DNA of 64,000 bases from Mesodorylaimus sp. YZB2_4. Lineage: Eukaryota > Nematoda > Enoplea > Dorylaimida > Dorylaimidae. Shown here one piece after another: positions 1 to 11,800 of the stretch (its first letter is position 1; each line of letters begins with the position of its first letter). The notes under the pieces are model-generated. The model was not told the origin of the DNA. It worked only from the letters and a program-made list of their open reading frames with translations, and did no database searches. The stretch lies in assembly GCA_030248295.1 (NCBI GenBank), contig JASANH010000735.1, positions 248,001-312,000 on the forward strand. The letters run 5' to 3'. The translations under genes and the position numbers were made by a program.

Positions 1-455
1 TCTTCCCTGGTCACGTGACGTCACCCGCCAGCGGCTATTGGCTGCTGGACGTTCGCTATTGGTCAGTTTCTGGCAACATATGGCCAGCAGGAAATTATTC
101 ATCGGATGTAATTAAAAAGAAAAATGGTCCATTAGCCGAAAAACATTTTCGCACAAAGTGATGGCGTCGTCGAAATGTAGAAACATGCATAAAGAATAGT
201 GAGGGGGCGGGTATGAAGACCGGTTGTCGGTGACGGAGGTGGGGCCAATGCGCGGGAACATTATTTAGCCTTTGACTGGTCGATCAAGTAATTTATGCCC
301 GCCTGGTTGGTTTTTCAGATTCAGTCATACATTATTGAGCATTTCAGTGGATTGACTTCTGAAAAAACCATCAAATATTGGCCCTCGTTGCAGAAGTGGC
401 CTATTTCTCTTTTGGAAAAAACGAATTCCCTGAAGAGAGAGGGTCTCTAAATTCC
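1..455 (+). promoter_or_regulatory. Hox2 upstream region
   Basis: This is the sequence 5' of the Hox2 start codon. A palindromic E-box CACGTG (12-17) overlaps nothing but abuts a CRE-like TGACGTCA (16-23). Two CTATTGG boxes (inverted CCAAT, core 37-41 and 58-62) and a direct CCAAT (245-249) follow. At 274-310 a GACTGGTCG...CGCCTGGTTGG element recurs upstream of Hox1. No TATA box is obvious; ATTATTTAG at 260-268 is the nearest AT-rich candidate. The transcription start cannot be placed from sequence alone. Confidence 0.5.
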
Positions 456-3400
456 ATGAATTTGGGCTCTATGATGAGTGCGGGCATTGCCGAGACGGGC
501 AATTCTTCAACTTACCCGCACTGTCGTGAGTCAAGCTTGGTCAGCTCGAACAATGGAGTCGGATCGGAAGAAGGCAATCAGTCACCTTTCTTCCAATTTG
601 CGCGCTCGCCTACACCAAATGGAGACATCAACCAGAATCCAAATTCTCTCTCATCTTTGCTTGATAATAAAAGCCAAAAAGTACTTGGAAATTTTCAGCG
701 AAAAAAAGAATCAGTGGCTGCCGAACTGCCTCTTCGGCATGAAATTTATCCTTGGATGCAAGAAACTAAGCAAAAGAGAAGTTCGAAAAATAAATCTACG
801 AAGGCGACATGTTCGAGTTCTGGAAAAGGCCAGAAGGCGGCGAGAAGAATGAGCGGTCAATGGAATGGTGGCGGGGAGAGTGCGAGCAAGAACCAGCTGC
901 TACAAGTCACCGACCAGGTGGCTCTAATTTGCTTTGCGTCACTGAATCAGGAAGAAACAGGTAAGAAAAGCGGGCTAAGCTGGTCGAATGATGAGAAGTT
1001 GCGGCTTGCGTGTGTTTGAGTTGAGTGAGAATTTCTTGTAAGTTTGCTCATAGTCTTCAATCCTTGATGCTTTCGACATTGCTTGTCAAGTTTGGATGAG
1101 GCCCGCCGCATCGTCTCGCCATTTGAGTTTTTCCCTCGGTCCCTGCCTTCTGACTTGTCATTGGGGCCGGAGTGTGATGCGCTATGATAAATGGTAGGAA
1201 ACAGTAAATTGGATTTGCTTTTCTCTTTCCAAATCTTAGTGGCAGACGGGGCGGTATGGAAGAAAGGTAATCAGTTGTTGTTGCCAGGCCCGAGATATGG
1301 TCGGCGGCTGGCATCTGCTGGCCGAGAAGATTTATTGGCACCAGTGGATCTGGCTGAGCGTCTGTTGGAGTGTCATGCGGCACGCGGTGCGCTCGTCTCC
1401 AATCCAGTGGCTAGATTAGTTTTCTAGAGAGCGAAAAGGACATCGAAGTGGTTGGCAAGCCAAGCTTTGTCGTGCTTCGAAGCAACAACAGATGCCGCTC
1501 GTCACTTTAGCTTGGATGTGACGAGTCGAGGCGGACGGGGTTTGGTACCAGAAACACCTGCCTTCTATTCGTCCAACACGGCGGGCCCCGTTTTGAAATT
1601 AGATAGGCTCTCTTAGCTTCGATGAGGGAGCGGGTGGCGTGCTTTGACAAAAAATCGAACATGTTTTAGTCGTAAAGCTCGTTTCTTCAAGACTGCAGCC
1701 ACCAATGACCGTCTGACCGAATGTTGTACATGCAGATTGGAAAACAAAGTTGTGCTTTCTGATTGACGCGCAAATGAATCTAGCCGATTCGAGATTCCAA
1801 AAGGCCTTTTCTATGCGAGTACAGAAAAAAACAGGACATTCGATACGCAGATGCTCATGTCAACTCCTGGTCTCAGTTTTACAAGATAACAATAGGATGA
1901 CTTTTCTTGCCACAAATTTTTGATGCTGTCTGGCCCTGAAATCAAAAAATGTCAAAAAGATTGTACGTAAAAAGTTTGAACAACAGGTGGCATCCTGCAA
2001 GAGAGCGAGCCCGCCAGTCTGACCGATTTTTTCCTGCGATTTCTCTTAGTGAATGTGCTTTAAAAAAAGAATTGATTATAAAGGGGTTGGAAATTCAAAT
2101 CTTTGCATTGGTTGATGTCGGGTCGAGAATAATCAACAGGCTTAGTGGACCGTCCCCGACCAAGTTTTTTTCCAAAGAGCATCCCTTTGAAACCTCTGGC
2201 TGTGACACCATTTCCTGGACCCCCAACCCATCTTCGTCCGAGTGTTGTCATTTTTTGAAATGGATGGTTTGACAGGTTCGTGTTCCGTCGACTGACTCGC
2301 TGTCCCCATTCTTGCTAATTGGAATGGCTGAGAAAAAGAAATCGAAATGGTTTTTTAATTTCATCAACCATGGTGTTGTTTGTTGATCCATGTTGAAATA
2401 GAGAAATCGAAAATTGTCTGCCATCTCGACGACTAGTGCTCAAAAAAACGACGACGAGCTTGACATATTCGTTTTGTCAAATCGATATTAGGACCAAATA
2501 TGATGCTGGTTTGAAACGCGTCACTTGTAGCATTTCTAGGGTCCCTGAGGGAAGTGATGGAGCACTTTTTTATTAAGCCTAGTGTCCGGTGGTAGTTTCG
2601 AGAATTTGGCTTCCATTCAGCTAATGCTATGACCCACTACCTGTCCAAGCCCGCGAGCCATTCAATAATTCATCCAATTGGCATCTGTGCCAACACTCAC
2701 CCTCTCCTATGCTCATAATGTGCAGCCAGTTTTTTTGATCAATGACCATAACGAGACTCGTTGTTTGTGCTCAAAGGCTGATCGTATTTTCAGTCCGCCA
2801 ATGGCTAGCGGAAATGCACGCATTCGAGGCGTAATAGGTAGCAAAAACCAATGCGCTTCAAGGTCAAGCAGACATTGGCGAAAAGGAATAAAGGGATGAC
2901 CAAACACAGTTATAAATCAAAAGTGGATAATAAAACGTGCCCCAGGGCCCTCTGGCCTTTGCGAGCATTTCTTTGCCTTGAAATCAAAGTAGGCAGGCTT
3001 GGAAGGCTGGCCGATTTTGGACCGGTCCTGCCAGGTTGGCCAGAATTGGGCTTGCGGCGATGGCGATCGGTCTTGTCTTGTGGCTTATGCAAGATCGGAG
3101 TGGTCGTAGTGTGCTGAGTGCCAGTCTGTGATTACGGTGGATTTGGATGAGTTTTGGTTTATTCTGATGGGCTAGAACACGTGTAAAATTCTATGACATT
3201 ATTTTTTTGAGGGGGCCGAACTGGTGCGAGTGGTTGGGATTACTGTAGATTTCAAATGGTGGTTCTGTAGCTGATCATATACAGCTCGATGTCGGATGCT
3301 GCTCTAGCATCAGCCAGCAGCGTATGCTGTCTTCTTTCTGCTTGAAACTCGGGAATACTGACCAGAATTTCTGGTTTTTTCTGAATCGATAAGTTTGTGA

Positions 3401-4960
3401 TCTGACTGATATCCCATTTCCTCCTAGCCCGGCATCCTTTTGAAAGCTGCCCGCATAGTTATGTCCGAGCTTGGACAGACCTGGGTTACTGTAGATCAGA
3501 CGGGCTGGATAATGCAACAGGACAAGATCCCTTTTCCTACTGAAAAGGCACGGCCTGTTTGAATTCCTAGGCGTTAGGTTTTTCTTTTCTCAGAAATCTT
3601 TGAAATTTTATTTGAGAGTGCGACTGGGTGGGCCTGTCAAGGAAGGGCGTTTAGACATGGTTTGTGTTGACTGATGATACAGTGTGCGTTCCATAAACTG
3701 GCGCGGATCGGTTTATGGAATGTGCCAACTTCCTTTTTTCTGGACGTTTTAGGAGATGGACGTCGGCCTCGTACCGCCTACAGTAATGTGCAATTGGTGG
3801 AGTTGGAAAAAGAGTTTCATTTCAACCGTTATTTGAATCAGGCTCGAAGGAGCGAATTGTCCAAAGCATTGGATCTCAGTGAAAGACAAGTGAAAATATG
3901 GGTAGGTGGGAGGGGACGCTGATATCACTGGCTGACAGAGTATGCAGCATGTTGCAAAGACTGTTACAGTCCGCAAATGGAAGCATGGAACATCACAGCA
4001 GTGCTGTAGGCGGTTCTCTGTCGGGGTTGTTCCCGAATGTTCGATTTCAGGCCACTCAGGGGGCACTTGTGCTTCTGAAGATACTGACAACCTGTCATGC
4101 TGGTGGTCCCGTTCTGGCGTAAAACATAGCAGTCATGCCTCAGTTTTGTCCGGGACTAATTAGAATCCAGTTCTGAACCATCGGTTCATTCGGAGTCTTG
4201 GCCTGGGCTGCAGATCGGAGTGGACCTTGGATCGAGGATGCACAGCGGTCTGCAGTCGACTGATTAGCACTGAGGTTTAGGATTGACTGAATATGTTTAG
4301 AAGCTGATAGACCCTGTCTCTTTTCAGTTCCAGAATCGACGAATGAAGCAGAAGAAAGACATGAAGAATCGCAATTCATTGTCGGCCACTGGCTCTTTCA
4401 GTCCGATCACATTCGACGACCAGTCATCGACACCCGCGTCTCTTCAACCATCGATCAACTGTCGACCAAATTTCCCAAAATCCATTCGAACACCGTCTGA
4501 GATCTCATCTCCTGGGGAGAAATCAGCAAAAGTTTCACCTCCGACTGGTCTCCCATTCGGATCCAGGTTGAACGATGCAGCTTTGATCAAGATTTTCAAC
4601 GATTTTCCTCATTCGACGAGCTCGCATCAATTGGATTGGGCGACAAGCTCACCATCGGATCGTCGTCCCGTTCCGCAATTTCAGCGCATTGATCACGCTC
4701 AACAGTGCTTTCTGCCCAGTGCGAGCATGCCTGCTCAATTGAATTGGTTGCAGGCCAACCAGGCCAGCTCGCATGGTCAGCAGGCTTACGGCCCAGCTTG
4801 CTTCTACGCCTACCCCTACCATCCCGATCCTCCTTATTATCACTATCCTAACGATCCGACCGCCAGCTTGGGGCTTCCTCGAGGAGGCCATCCGTACCAG
4901 ACTAATCCATTGCCCCGATCGTTCGAATATTCCAACTCCACCGATCACATGGGATTCTGA
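456..4960 (+). CDS. Hox2: Hox2 / proboscipedia-type homeodomain protein (3 exons)
   Basis: An anterior Hox transcription factor that acts in the nucleus in axial patterning. Exons 456-960, 3753-3901 and 4328-4960 join in frame to 428 residues. The hexapeptide for PBC/Extradenticle binding, IYPWMQ, lies at about residues 97-102, and the homeodomain at about 171-230 begins RRPRTAYSN and keeps the Q50 class residue and [10 protein letters not shown] in helix 3. YPWM followed by basic residues and the [10 protein letters not shown] helix fit Hox2/pb best; central-class Hox genes would carry different N-terminal arm residues. Pro4 of the homeodomain is unusual, since Hox2 normally has Leu. The linker from hexapeptide to homeodomain is long, about 70 residues. 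The second intron splits the homeobox between W48 and F49 in phase 0. The start at 456 is the first in-frame ATG; an upstream ATG is not excluded. A possible poly(A) signal AATAAA is at 5653-5658. Confidence 0.93.
961..3752 (+). other. Hox2 intron 1 (2.8 kb, no gene)
   Basis: The intron lies between the hexapeptide exon and the homeodomain exon, with donor GTAAGA and acceptor TTTTAG. No reading frame in it resembles a protein. It contains two copies of the TTACTGTAGAT motif (about 3240 and 3486) that recurs elsewhere in the window. It may hold enhancers, but nothing specific can be named. Confidence 0.6.
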
Positions 4961-6575
4961 TGGATGAAGCCACGACAAGCAATCAGTTCTGTTTCGGGTT
5001 TCGGGGAAGGTTTTTGTGTAAAACGTTGTTTATGGAAGCCTAGGACGAGGATGAAATACATGCACTTTGTGACAGTGTCATGCCAGCGACCAAGTGGGTT
5101 ACAGTATGCCATCATGTTGGAATCGATTATGAGCTTACAGTAGGCACGTCGGAGTGTGCAGGTGACCTCAGTGACTCGGGGGCTGGCCCAGCCTCGGATC
5201 TACAGTCGCCTTCTTTACCCCGCCTTGTAAGTGTTCTTATCCAAAATCAATAATCCCATCCTCGATTCGATCATCTCCGCCCCAGCACTCGTTTAAATCC
5301 GAGACCAGGACCGTGTGACATCGGCTTTTGGAAAAGAGGCGTGAGCGTGTGACTGAGCAAAACGTGGCCAATCGAGCGTGCAATGCTCTTCGATGCGTAC
5401 GTGATTGAGGAATTGAGACAAAAACATACCGCGTACACATCGGACTCGGGTTGTCACTGTTCAAAGCCCTCGCCGCTACCGTACTCGTCTACACAGCTTA
5501 TTCGCAGACACCCAAGAGTGTTTACCCAACGTCTGCCACGGATCGTAGACTGCCTCGGGCGTCAATCCGAGGATGAATTAGGTGCGCACTCGACCAACTG
5601 CTCCTCCTTCCCAAATAATGGACCTTCAAACAGCCCATGAACTTGTAGAAAGAATAAACGAGTTTGAAAACTGCACTGAAACTCTTTAAAAGACACTCGA
5701 TGCGGATAACACGTGATTTACGATTTTGAACATGTCAGAGTGATGCATGACTTGTTTAGGTGGCCTGGTGGATGAGTCAGGCAGGTCGCGGGGACATCTC
5801 GGACGGGTTAGCAGTAACTTATTTGGATTGGGGATCAAAGCAAGGAGGTCGGGGGTAAACCGGGGGACTCTTTCCTATATTTACCGAGTTTCGCTGGACT
5901 GAAACAGGCGCAACAGATGGGAGGGGACGGGGCGGCTTGTGTTTGTCTCGGCGTTGCGGCTTTTGAAGGGCCTTTCGTTTCGCCGCTCGTGGCACATCGA
6001 CGGGAGCGGCGAGAGTGCAACGATGGCCCGCTCGACCGACTTATCATTTTCGAGAGATAGGCGGGCGCAGGTGGGGCCTGGCAAGTTTCGTGCTAAAGAA
6101 GCCGCCGCTTATCGTTCTGCTTGCCACTGTTAGCCGCCTGTCCGTTTGGGAGGGTGGCGAGCATTTGGCGTTGCCATTGCGCGCTCGGACGCAGCTGCGC
6201 CATTCGCGTCCTCCATTCATCATATTGACGTTATTCTGCCAACCGAACATGGGCCTGGGCTGTGATTGGTCGACGGGCGATCACGTGATCGGAGGGGGTG
6301 CGGCGAGTGGGACGAAGGCATATATTTCATTCCGTGATTTATGGCGGTGCGACAAAAGGTAAATCCGACTGGTCGGCGTATGTCGCCTGGTTGGCCGTGT
6401 GCGAATTCCAAGGCTGGCGGGCGTATTTTGTTCAACGATCCCGTTCTTAGTCGAAAATTTATTGCCAGCGATTAAAGGCGAAAACGTGATCGCCTACGTC
6501 GAAGTAAACGACGGCCTGCGCGCCAAGCCATCTCTCGGTGTGCGTGCCCGCCTCGATGTACGAATCGTATAATTT
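4961..6575 (+). other. Hox2-Hox1 intergenic spacer
   Basis: A spacer of 1.6 kb separates the Hox2 stop from the Hox1 start. It holds the Hox2 3' UTR (candidate AATAAA at 5653-5658) and the Hox1 promoter. The right part, from about 5830, becomes CpG-rich. No coding frame or microRNA-like hairpin was recognised. Confidence 0.6.
6265..6394 (+). promoter_or_regulatory. Hox1 proximal promoter elements
   Basis: ATTGG (inverted CCAAT, 6265-6269) is followed by a 14-bp palindrome CGATCACGTGATCG (6279-6292) with a central E-box, a TATA-like CATATATT (6319-6326), and TGATTTATGG (6335-6344), which matches the composite PBX-HOX site TGATNNATGG. The GACTGGTCG...CGCCTGGTTGG element at 6367-6394 also lies upstream of Hox2. 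The arrangement suggests HOX/PBX feedback on Hox1, as known for labial-group genes; binding itself is inferred. Confidence 0.5.
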
Positions 6576-8811
6576 ATGATTATGAGTTGCGAGATGATTT
6601 TCAAAAAAGTCAACGGCTCTTCGTCTGGCGTTGTCACATCGGCCGGTGATGGTAACGGTGGTGGCGGTAGTGCGGCCGCCGGCCAAACCTCTGCAAATTA
6701 CTATCATCAGTATTTGAGTGCTTGCCGAATCGGACCGTCCTCTTCCGCCTCCGCTGCCGCCGCAGTTATACAACAGGCGTCGACGGCGTTGGAAAATCAG
6801 TCTCCGGCCGTCTCTACTATTTGCAGCATCGGAGACGTGTCCCCTACGAACGGTGCCGCAGCCGTCGCCGCAGCTGCAGCAGCCGCCTATGCTCCGTCAG
6901 CTTTTTCGTCCATTTATGGAAGCGGCGGGGGCGCCGGCAGTCCACCGCCTCCCCTGGCCGCCGCCGCCGCCGCATTACACAATGTGGCCCCGTACTCGTC
7001 AGCTATGGGAGACCCGTCACCCATGGCCTGCGTAAATCAGTTGGTGGCCTCGCTGGAAGCCGCCGCCGGACAGTACTCGAGCATGGATGACTTGCGACAT
7101 CACCAACACCACGAGCAGCAGCACCTCGGACAACACCATCAGCAACACCGGCCACTGCGCTTGGACTCGCCGTCCTCCCTCGGCTGCCATCCGTTGACCG
7201 CTTTAAGCTGCTACGCCGCGCAACAAACTGAGAATTGTCTGCAACAACACCAACAGCACCTTTCGGGTTCCGCCAGCGGCACGTCGCCCGGTTCGCAAGC
7301 CGCAGCCGCCTGTTATCAATGGGGCCAATATCCAGACTACATTCCGTTCGCCGCCGGAGCCTACGACGCGGCCAACTTCCCGTTCGGCGGCGGGGGCTCG
7401 TCGACGGCCCAAATGGGTCCGGCCTCGATGGCCCATCTTCACACTCAGATCGTCTCGTCCACCGGCTCCAGCGCTATTCCCGCCACCAGTCCGCCGGGTC
7501 ACTCAGTCACCTACAAATGGATGCAAATCAAACGGAGTACCCACAAAGTTGGTAAGCTTGCTTGGCTCGGCCCCGATCCCAGAGGACAGCCCACTTGCCC
7601 CGGCCTACTGTAGGCTTGCACGCTTGTCCGCCCGACCCAACAAGGACCCCATCGACCCCTTTAGGCGCTGAGTCAAAACACGAGGCCCCAAATCACGTTT
7701 TTATTTATTTGGTAATTTGATGACAACTGGTTTTTTTTCAACAACGACAACTTGGCAGTAGAACATGAAAACGAGCAGACGCAACGGTTTAAAATTTTGG
7801 TGACCTGCTTTCGAAAATTTCTTTCAATTCTGTCCGCTTTTTTAATGGGACGAGGATAAATCTACATTCGAGTCCGATAATCTTTATGGACTGGCAAATT
7901 GAGAAATGGTGGCCCCGGGGCCATTTGAAAGCTGCCTTTTCACGACTTTGAGACGTCGCAAATCAAATTTTCGAATAATGAACTAAAACTGACTTTTTCG
8001 ACATGTTGCTCTTGTGGCTCGGGACTGTACGTGCGTGGTGTCTACTGTACTGCACTGTGCCAGCCCATCTTGGTCTTATTGCCCATCTGTCCACATTTTC
8101 TATTCATACGTATTTTGGGGGTTTTTCGAGCATAATAGGATTTGGTTGTTTGCGTTACAGTAAGTGCGGCCAATGTGCTGCCGTCGAAACGTCCGTCGAC
8201 TGTATCGTGCTACGGGGCACCGATGCCACTCTCATCGTCGGTTACCCTTTCGCCCACATCTTCAATCGTGGCACCGTCGATTGCACCCGTCTCGGTGGCA
8301 TCAGCCTTAGCCGTTCCCATGCCACCCTCAGACAGTATAAACACGAGTCGCACTAATTTTACGACCAAACAATTGACGGAATTGGAGAAAGAATTTCACA
8401 CGAATAAATATTTGACCAGGGCTAGACGTATCGAAATTGCCAATCAACTGTGCTTAAACGAGACTCAAGTGAAAATTTGGGTAAGTTTACTCATTTGCTT
8501 CCGAAAGCTAGCCTAGTTTGTACTCGATTTTTTTGCAGTTTCAAAATCGACGAATGAAACAAAAGAAACGAATGAAAGAGAAGCAACTGATGAGTTCGAT
8601 GAACTCGATCGGAGGAGGAGGCTCGACGAGTATTCGTCGGGATCGCGATCGTAGTCCGATGAGTGGCCGAGAGGGGATGGCGGACGGTTCGGACGGCGAT
8701 CACAGTTCCGAGACGCCATCGCCGTCCTCCACGTCCGGTCATCAATCGAATACTGGAGAAGCGACGAGCGGTGCGTCGAAAGAGCATGTTTTTCGGTTTA
8801 CAAAGCTTTAG
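6576..8811 (+). CDS. Hox1: Hox1 / labial-type homeodomain protein (3 exons)
   Basis: The most anterior Hox class, a nuclear DNA-binding factor. Exons 6576-7551, 8161-8480 and 8539-8811 join in frame to 522 residues. The labial hexapeptide TYKWMQIKR is at about residues 312-320. The homeodomain at about 385-444 reads [16 protein letters not shown], then [19 protein letters not shown] and [14 protein letters not shown], which is diagnostic for labial/Hox1. The residue after EFH is Thr where Hox1 proteins normally have Phe (position 22). The N-terminal half is low complexity: poly-Ala runs near residues 92-105 and 128-134 and a His/Gln-rich stretch near 170-190. The last intron splits W48 from F49 in phase 0, exactly as in Hox2. 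In-frame ATGs also occur at 6582 and 6594, so the true N-terminus may be up to six residues shorter. It is transcribed in the same direction as Hox2. Confidence 0.96.
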
Positions 8812-11800
8812 ATAGCAAAAAATGACAAAGCAGGGGTTTTAGTATTTGAATGGCCATAAATCGAGCAGATGCGCCCAGTTTTGAATTGAGTGTAAACTTT
8901 TTTGCTTCAACAGGGTTTCATCATAGCCTCTTTGAAAAGTTTGAGTCAAAAAACTGACCTGAAGGCTGTAAGCAGGGAAATGACATTTTTTCTTGGGTGG
9001 AGGGCGAGGGACTTGCGGGACGAGGTTGCACATAGACTAGATCAATATTTGAGGCGTATTGTACGAGGCCTGAAAATTTGCTCAATTTGATGAGACAAAA
9101 TTTTTTTCAAATTTTGCTTTTTTTTGAGTGGTGCATTTTGCTCTTATTAGGTATACAAGGTACCCGATGTCAGTCAGCTACTTTTTGCGTGGCTTTTTGC
9201 TTTCCTTACTCGACCATGACGTTCCTAGATCCAAGTATTTTTTGAGTATAATTTGGGAGGGACTCGATTATTTTCGATGCGCGGTGGCCAAAGGAGCGGC
9301 GGAATGACAGTATGGTTTCTCTCTTTTACGTGTGCACTGGCCCTCGTCTCCGCCCAATTTGGTTGCTTACTATTTTTTGCTCGTGATATCGAGACAGGGT
9401 TCAAACCGAGTCAGGCGCGCTTGAGTAATTTGTGAGATCAGACTTCTCCGACTCGTAGGAACACGTTTTTTCGCTGTCCATTGTACTCGATCGTGTCTAA
9501 GACGCCGAGACTGAGACATTCTGCGATGCTTTTTTTTTTGTAAGTAATTATGACGGAGCGAATCATGATGAGTGTTTGAATTTTGTACCAGTGTTTGTTG
9601 CTTGCCGTTGATTGGTTAGTTTGTGCGCTTAGTTTTGTACATTTTTTCTTTTCTGAAGGGGCGAATCGTGGCCAAATGGTATACAGAGAGAAAAATCAGT
9701 TTCACACTGTTCAACATTTTATAGTTTCTTGGTTTTCTGTGCTTAGTGTGGCACGTGTAAGATTCACCATACTTTCTTGTAATGCCACGTAATTTGCTCG
9801 ATATTGTAGTGTAGTCATTTTATTGTAGTTTTTGTTGGTATTTTTCAAAAACATCCTTGTTTTGCTTTTGAATGTTGTAAACAAACGGATGCGAAGTTTT
9901 GGGCGTTGGGCGTTGAGAGCGAGTGCGAATTGGCTCCATAACCGGACAACGAAGAGTGCGTGAAACGGAGCGTTGGTAAGAGCGGTTATAAAAGTTTTAG
10001 TGGCACGCGAAACCTGTTTTCTTGAATAGTTGCTGACGAGTCGGGTGTCAAGGAATGCGATCAGCGGCTAAACCATTTCACTAGTGATCATATACAATAT
10101 TGCTCAAAGTGCGCACAGTCGAGTCTTTTCGCAATAAGAGGCGCTCTTTTTGCATTTGCGCTTACAAACTTTTTGAGCAAACCCCTGGGGGAGCCGACGG
10201 TTGGTTGGTGGGTGGGCGAGGAGGGCCAAGCTGGGCTAGTGGTGACGCGGTGTTTTTCTCTGGGCGCATTGTTGGCCCAACTGTTGCGCGTCGAACTGAA
10301 GTCGATCGATCATTGTCATCTATGGCCAAACGAACGGGCAGAAACGAGGGGACCTCCCAGAGAGCGCTGCGGTGCCGAGTGCTCTTACGAGAAATGCCCA
10401 TCCGTCCTTTTTCAACCAAAGAAATGAAAAGCTCGAAGAAATCTTGACTAAAATAAATAAGCAATCCGAGAATGGAGCGAAATGGAAAGCGTGAAAGCGA
10501 TTCGTAGTCAAAGTAGTTAGCGGTTACAGTAACCTGGTCTTGTAATGGACGGCGATGATGGGGGCTGGCGAGCAGAGGGTGCGTGCTCATAAGGTTATAA
10601 TGAACGGGCGTTGTGCAAGGGCTGGTCGATTTGGTACAACGTCGTGGGCGATCGAATCGAGTCAACTCGGCTGCACGGACGGGGCGGCTTGTTTGAGAGG
10701 CACAAACGGGGTGTCAAGCGGAAGACGGATTAGCGTGGTCGAACGGGAGCGAGAAATCCCTGCGGACCAATCCAGCTCCTTCGGGAGACCCGGCGCCGAA
10801 CGACACCGCGTTTCAGCTGTTCTAAGCCCCCCGATTCGAACAAGGCCGACCGGCTCGCCCATTTCGGATTCAGTGCGCGAGATGGGTTTTGGTTCAACGT
10901 CGGCTGCCACAGCCAAGTTTCGATTAGCCGTAGACGAGCGCATAAAAAAGGGACCATTCGCTGGCGCGACCGCAAGTAGGGCTTGATGAAAAGTAAGCGC
11001 AATAGGCACGCGTTCGATTTCGACAACCGGCTCGACTGCGCGCGATCATCTCGGCTAGGACGAACTGGTATTCGCAACGTCTTGGAAGGCGAGAATGTCA
11101 AACAGGCCCCAAAAGCGCCGCCGTCGGCACTAACATTAATTGGATGCGAAAAGTTGGTTTTCGATGGGTCTAACCAAACTGGCAGAGTATAGGCGACGCC
11201 GACGACGCCGAGTCGAAGTTGTGCGGGCGCTTGTGATTGAGTGTAATGTTGGTGTACAGAGTTTCTCTTTGCCTGCCTTCGACGTAAATCCGTATCCGGC
11301 CTGTGGGTTGGGGTGATGGATTAGTAGCGCGGGAGGCGCGTATAGTACGCCTGCCACCGTGCTTAGCGTGTCAATGAAAAACGGGGCAGCCCGTAGCCAA
11401 ATTAATATTGTATGTATCGGATCGGGAGGCCTAAGGCGAAAACGAGAAAAGGGACTCGGGATCAAAGGTAGACCGCCGTCTCGCTTCGTCCCGCCCGTCT
11501 ATCTGGGCGTATATCGTGACTATTCGACCCAACCGAGTTGACGTTTTTCGAAATACATACCGCGTTTCGCCCAGCCGCTTTTGTCCTTCGCATTTGACAG
11601 CTGCACGGGCGTCGTTCCGTTCGTTCCTATGCAAACTGGTAGCGCGTATAGGAACGAAAATAAAACTGGGGACGGTCTCTGCGCAAGTTCACGCCGCCAC
11701 CGAGTCTATGTAAATTGGCGAAGGGCGAGCATAATAGGCTACGAGGCCATCAAAGCCACCGACCGGGCCAGCCATGACCCATCCCAGCACCGTCAGCAAC

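Noticed and set aside
6722-7555. Alternative-frame open stretches over Hox1 exon 1
   Set aside because: They come from the GC-rich, alanine-coding triplet repeats of Hox1 read in other frames.
10162-10665. Minus-strand open frame of 167 codons
   Set aside because: It lies in CpG-rich DNA where stops are rare, has no recognisable domain or splice context, and overlaps competing frames of similar length.
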